Source: Fusobacteriaceae bacterium UBA2433 (lineage in GTDB: Bacteria > Fusobacteriota > Fusobacteriia > Fusobacteriales > Fusobacteriaceae). From it: a DNA stretch of 9,639 bases. Of this stretch, positions 6,576 to 9,639 are shown in pieces (within the stretch, counting starts at the first letter, position 1; each line of letters opens with the position of its first letter). The position numbers and the translations under genes are program-made. The notes under the pieces are model-generated. The model had not been told where the DNA came from. It ran no database searches and was given only the letters and a program-made list of their open reading frames with translations. Where the stretch lies: positions 1 through 9,639 of the forward strand of contig DDQV01000193.1 in the NCBI GenBank assembly GCA_002342785.1, given 5' to 3'.

Positions 6576-7007
6576 CTATCCTTTAGATTCAGCATTTTCA
6601 ACTAATTTATTTAATACTCTTTTAAAAGTTTTTATATCATCATCAGGGATATCCTTAGTAATTAAATCACTAAATTCTCCACCATAAGGAAGTAATTCTT
6701 CCCTTATTTTTTTCCCAAAGGGAGTTAAACATATATATGTTACCCTTCTATCTTCTATATCTTTCTTTCGACTAACATACCCTTCCTTCTCCATTCTATC
6801 AATTAATCTCACAACTGTAGATTTTTTTTTATCCATCTTTTCAGCTAGTTCAGTTTGATTGACATACTCAGAATCACCTAAAAAGTATAAGGCTATCCAC
6901 TGAACTCTAGTAATATTATGTTTGCTTAATTTTTCATTAAAAACATCCGCAATTTTTTTTGAAATCTTACTCGTTATAAACGCAACACAATCATCTAGAT
7001 CAAACAT
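6576..7007 (-). CDS. MarR-family transcriptional regulator
   Basis: This 143-residue winged-helix DNA-binding protein is of normal MarR length. The helix-turn-helix spans about 50-75 (QTELAEKM, then KKSTVVRLIDRMEKEGYV). The wing carries the conserved D-x-R pattern at 83-88 (DIEDRR), followed by YICLT. Terminal helices 1 and 5-6 would form the dimer. The only cysteines are C7 and C93. C7 sits in helix 1 near, but about two residues out of register with, the peroxide-sensing cysteine of OhrR, so redox sensing is possible but unproven. The ATG follows a strong TAGGAGGT site. The gene starts 27 bases after the response regulator with no terminator between, so it may be co-transcribed with the two-component genes. 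The operators before the next gene make it the likely repressor of the lipoyl operon. The ligand is unknown. Confidence 0.93.
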   Translation of the reverse strand: MFDLDDCVAFITSKISKKIADVFNEKLSKHNITRVQWIALYFLGDSEYVNQTELAEKMDKKKSTVVRLIDRMEKEGYVSRKKDIEDRRVTYICLTPFGKKIREELLPYGGEFSDLITKDIPDDDIKTFKRVLNKLVENAESKG

Positions 7008-7034
7008 TTTAACCTCCTAATACTTTTTTTTAAT

Positions 7035-7895
7035 TTACATAACTTTTAAAACTATTCCTTCAATAAATTTTTTTACATTTATCTTTCCTTTTTTTATCTC
7101 ATCTTTATCAAAATTATTTATAACCTTTCTTATCTCACCTATATCAAAAAGTATATTTGAATATTTTGAAAAAATAGGATTATAAAAATCCTCTGCTCCC
7201 ACATGACATATATTTTCAAATGCTTTATACACCAATCTTCTTATCCTTTGTTCAAAACTTTTAAAATTAATATCAACGTTATCATTAACTTTATAATTTT
7301 CTATTACCTCTTGAAATATATCTTTTAATTGATAAGTCCCAGAAGGATTTTTTTCTTTTAAGATCATTATAGATATGATTACTTTTTTTAGATCATTTAT
7401 TCCAAACTCTGAGATTATTCCCAGATCTGAAAATATCTTTGTTAAGTTTTCTTTTTCCTCTTCTTTTTTAGGATAAACAGTATTTATCAAAGTTGTCCTT
7501 ATAATCTCCATAGAACGATCTACCTCTATGGTTTTTATAATATTTTTTAAAACACTTTTTACTTCTATCTCATTAATTGGCTTATGTATAAAAAAGAGTA
7601 CTCCCTGCTTATAGGCTTCCCCTATCATATCAGGATCTTTTACTTGGGATATCATAATAAATTTTCCATGATATCCATTTTTTATAGCATCCTTTACAAT
7701 CTCTACTCCATCTTTTTCAGGAAGGAGAAAATCTATCAAGACTATATCTGGATTGTAAATTTTTATCAACTCCGAAGCATTATCTCCTGAAGATAGTTCT
7801 TCAATGATCTCTCCTAAGGAATTTTTTTCTATTATAAAACGTAACATTGTTCTTATAGATATATCATCATCAATTATTATTATCTTGTTTTTCAT
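7035..7895 (-). CDS. Response regulator, GlnL/YcbB-like output domain
   Basis: This 286-residue cytoplasmic regulator has a receiver domain at about 1-122. It carries acidic residues D9-D11, phosphoacceptor D55 in VLIDFLLP, switch S83 and K105 in HKP. The C-terminal half is not an OmpR, NarL or LytTR domain. Its segment from about 216 to 262 (RIRRLVYKAFENI, then DFYNPIF, then LFDIGEIRKVI) resembles the YcbB domain of Bacillus GlnL, which binds DNA. I recognise this by pattern only. The start ATG overlaps the kinase stop codon (ATGA at 7892-7895), with GAGGAG seven bases upstream, so the two genes are translationally coupled. Bacillus GlnK-GlnL activates a glutaminase and an AGCS-family glutamine transporter. 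The AGCS gene upstream here makes an amino-acid-responsive role plausible. Confidence 0.88.
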   Translation of the reverse strand: MKNKIIIIDDDISIRTMLRFIIEKNSLGEIIEELSSGDNASELIKIYNPDIVLIDFLLPEKDGVEIVKDAIKNGYHGKFIMISQVKDPDMIGEAYKQGVLFFIHKPINEIEVKSVLKNIIKTIEVDRSMEIIRTTLINTVYPKKEEEKENLTKIFSDLGIISEFGINDLKKVIISIMILKEKNPSGTYQLKDIFQEVIENYKVNDNVDINFKSFEQRIRRLVYKAFENICHVGAEDFYNPIFSKYSNILFDIGEIRKVINNFDKDEIKKGKINVKKFIEGIVLKVM

Positions 7896-9142
7896 GCTAA
7901 GTCTCCTCTAAATTTTTTAATAGGAAGTTTTATTATAAATTTTGTTCCTGATTCAAGGGAAGATATTATCTCCATATCTCCATCTATTTCATCTACTATA
8001 TTTTTTACATGGGAAAGCCCCATCCCTGTAGAAGGATTTCCTGTTTTTTTATCAAACTTTGTTGTAAATCCTGGATTACAGATAAGCTTAAAAAACTCCT
8101 TAGGAATTCCAGGACCATTATCTAATACAATTAGATAGATATAGTTATCATCACTATACTCTAAGACTTCAATTTTTAAATTAGATATGAGATAGATAGG
8201 GGATTCAACCATAGCTTCAATAGAATTAATAATAAGATTATTTATTACTATAAATATTTTATGATAATATTTAATTTTAAAATCATCTTTAAATTTAATC
8301 TTAAAATTAATATCAAGATTTATTTGCATAAGATAACGTTTAGTATTATTTTTTATTATATCTCCAATCTTTGAAAGAGATATAACTTCATCATGCTCAA
8401 ACTTATTAAATAGATTATCTAAACCTAGTACTACCCTTGTATAATCTTTTTTTAATTCATGGATCTCCCTCGATAGATCTAAAAAATATCTTTTAGCTTC
8501 CTCTACATCAGAGACTGTTTTATAGGATGTATATGCTTTTTTCATAAGAGTTTCAACATTGGTAGATATCTTTTTTAGATAAAAAGATTCTGCCTCTAGA
8601 TCTGAAGCCATTAAATTTAATTTTATATATTTTTCATTGTGCTCCTCTTGGAGGATCAACATCTCTTTTTTCTTATATGCAAGAAATATTGTATATACTA
8701 TCATTCCCCTTATAATAACAGCTATTACTATATAGTTAATAGGTAATAGATAATTACCATTTCTAACTAGAAGCTCTAAAATATTACAAAAGAAATCCAT
8801 AATTAAAAGTATAATCATCCTATTACTGTGTCTATATTTTTTTACATTTAAAACTATACAGCCCAATAAAAAAACGTAGTAATAAACTATTGCTGGTAAA
8901 GCTAAAATAAATCCTTCCTTAGGAGGTATATTAAAAATTCCCCAATTTAGTAGAAATATATCTAAAAAAAATATTCCAATAAATAAACCCATAATTTTTT
9001 TAAAATTTATTTTTTTATCTATAAGAATAAGAAGTAATAATGTAAATACTGCTCCAGATAGTTCAAGTTCCTCTCCGAAAAAATAGTATCGTATATTTTT
9101 AGTTAAAAGGAGAAGGATAAAATAAGTAAAGTATTTGTTCAA
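7892..9142 (-). CDS. Membrane sensor histidine kinase (GHKL type, GlnK-like by context)
   Basis: This 416-residue kinase begins with about six membrane helices in residues 5-155 and has no large external domain, so it probably senses a membrane-associated, small or transporter-linked signal. A coiled region (160-215) leads to the likely phosphoacceptor H228 in REIHELKKD, a loose H-box of the Spo0B/GHKL style. The ATPase domain is complete: N-box around N301-N306, G1 DNGPGI at 341-346, GFTTK at 358-362 and G2 GMGL at 373-376. The TTG start is fixed by TAGGAGGG six bases upstream. Its last codon overlaps the response-regulator start. It is first in the kinase-regulator-marR run and follows an AGCS symporter gene. 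Assignment to the GlnK group rests mostly on the partner regulator, not on the poorly conserved sensor region. Confidence 0.9.
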   Translation of the reverse strand: MNKYFTYFILLLLTKNIRYYFFGEELELSGAVFTLLLLILIDKKINFKKIMGLFIGIFFLDIFLLNWGIFNIPPKEGFILALPAIVYYYVFLLGCIVLNVKKYRHSNRMIILLIMDFFCNILELLVRNGNYLLPINYIVIAVIIRGMIVYTIFLAYKKKEMLILQEEHNEKYIKLNLMASDLEAESFYLKKISTNVETLMKKAYTSYKTVSDVEEAKRYFLDLSREIHELKKDYTRVVLGLDNLFNKFEHDEVISLSKIGDIIKNNTKRYLMQINLDINFKIKFKDDFKIKYYHKIFIVINNLIINSIEAMVESPIYLISNLKIEVLEYSDDNYIYLIVLDNGPGIPKEFFKLICNPGFTTKFDKKTGNPSTGMGLSHVKNIVDEIDGDMEIISSLESGTKFIIKLPIKKFRGDLA

Positions 9143-9148
9143 GGTATT

Positions 9149-9156
9149 CCCTCCTA
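9149..9156 (-). promoter_or_regulatory. Ribosome binding site that fixes the kinase TTG start
   Basis: On the minus strand this reads TAGGAGGG, six bases before the TTG at 9140-9142. The next in-frame ATG is at residue 51, inside the membrane region, so the TTG start is preferred. Confidence 0.75.
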
Positions 9157-9214
9157 ATATAATTTAATGTTATATTGCCTTAAACTGTTACCTACTCCTA
9201 TATAATATATTGAA

Positions 9215-9243
9215 ATTATACTATATTAAACAGGAGAATACAA
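9215..9243 (-). promoter_or_regulatory. Promoter of the kinase-regulator(-marR) operon
   Basis: On the minus strand a consensus -10 TATAAT (9215-9220) lies 17 bases from a -35 TTGTAT (9238-9243). The predicted start is near 9208, leaving a leader of about 65 bases. Overlapping the -35, TTTTGT (9240-9245), four bases and TCCTGT (9230-9235) loosely resemble the direct repeat TTTTGT-N4-TTTTGT that I recall for Bacillus GlnL, so autoregulation is conceivable. Confidence 0.6.
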
Positions 9244-9265
9244 AAAATTAGAAATTATAAATAAA

Positions 9266-9297
9266 TAACCCCTATTCTAAAATAAGAATAGAGGTTA
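9266..9297 (-). terminator. Hairpin terminator of the AGCS symporter gene
   Basis: A 13-bp stem (9266-9278 with 9285-9297) has a 6-base loop. In the minus-strand transcript its only non-Watson-Crick pair is a G-U wobble, whereas in the plus orientation it would be a C-A mismatch, so it is built for minus-strand transcription. The tail TTATTTATAATTT is U-rich but interrupted. It lies 16 bases past the symporter stop codon. Confidence 0.75.
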
Positions 9298-9312
9298 AAT
9301 TTAATAAAGTTT

Positions 9313-9639
9313 CTATACAGTTTTAAATTCTTCTTCTGTTTTTTTTAATGCAGTTTTAGAACCAGTCCAACATTCTACACCATCTAAATCATCTACAGTT
9401 TCAGGTCTTAAAACTGGATTTAATCCTTGCTTTCTTTGATCTGAATAATCTGCTAACAATCTAAATGCAATTGGTCCTAATTTTACGATTGCATATAAGT
9501 TTAAGATTGCCATAAATGCCATAAATAGATCTGCTAATCCCCATACTACTTTTAATCCTGCAATTCCTCCTAATAATACCATTAGAACTACTGCTCCTCT
9601 ATATCCTTGTAACCAAATTCTATTTTCAGTCATAAATTC
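9313..9639 (-). CDS. AGCS-family Na+/amino-acid symporter, C-terminal end (partial)
   Basis: Only the last 108 codons are in the window. The frame stays open past an internal ATG at 9633 to the edge, so the start lies outside. The sequence is the conserved end of alanine/glycine:cation symporters (AGCS, AlsT/GlnT type): one or two hydrophobic helices (from GAVVLMVLLGG, then GLADLFMAFMAILNLYAIV) and the terminal signature GPIAFRLLADYSDQRKQG followed by a cytoplasmic tail. The protein would import alanine, glycine or glutamine with sodium across the inner membrane. The substrate cannot be read from this fragment. Position just upstream of GlnK/GlnL-like genes hints at glutamine. The TAG stop is followed by its own terminator. 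Confidence 0.88.
   Translation of the reverse strand, partial: EFMTENRIWLQGYRGAVVLMVLLGGIAGLKVVWGLADLFMAFMAILNLYAIVKLGPIAFRLLADYSDQRKQGLNPVLRPETVDDLDGVECWTGSKTALKKTEEEFKTV

Noticed and set aside
6576..7007. OhrR-type peroxide sensor
   Set aside because: C7 is roughly in the right helix but about two residues out of register with the OhrR sensing cysteine, so the specific name is not supported.

Overview
The window is very AT-rich, uses AGA-dominated arginine codons and carries strong purine-rich Shine-Dalgarno sites, two of them in front of TTG starts. Gene content is bacterial and fits a low-GC anaerobe. A free-living member of the Fusobacteriota (Ilyobacter/Propionigenium/Psychrilyobacter-like) is my best guess; a clostridial Firmicute is the alternative. 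No marker gene settles this.

Layout from left to right. Positions 1-270 have no gene but hold a degenerate 9-bp-period repeat. Positions 271-1755 (minus) encode a membrane diguanylate cyclase with a CHASE4-like sensor, HAMP and GGDEF domain. A 453-bp AT-rich gap separates it from a divergent homocysteine S-methyltransferase (2209-3144, plus), which ends in a strong hairpin terminator. Everything to the right is on the minus strand. In transcription order it is: the C-terminal end of an AGCS-type Na+/amino-acid symporter (cut by the window edge) with its terminator; a membrane histidine kinase; an overlapping response regulator with a GlnL/YcbB-like output domain; a MarR-family regulator; an AhpD-like CxxC protein; a dihydrolipoyl dehydrogenase with its own N-terminal lipoyl domain; and lipoate-protein ligase A.

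Two functional units stand out. The first is kinase + regulator + AGCS symporter, which recalls Bacillus GlnK-GlnL controlling a glutaminase/glutamine-transporter operon, so amino-acid (possibly glutamine) sensing is a reasonable inference. The second, and most interesting, is AhpD-like protein + lipoyl-Lpd + LplA. LplA can attach lipoate to the lipoyl domain, Lpd can reduce that lipoyl group with NADH, and the AhpD-type protein has the exact E-x11-C-x2-C-x3-H active-site spacing of mycobacterial AhpD, a protein reduced by lipoyl/Lpd. No 2-oxoacid dehydrogenase E1 or E2 gene is present, so this looks like a compact lipoyl-dependent thiol/peroxide redox cassette. Its promoter has good -35 and extended -10 elements. 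Two overlapping MarR-type palindromes lie just downstream of the predicted start site, so the adjacent MarR protein is the obvious candidate repressor.

All assignments come from reading motifs by eye. No database search, alignment or folding program was run.
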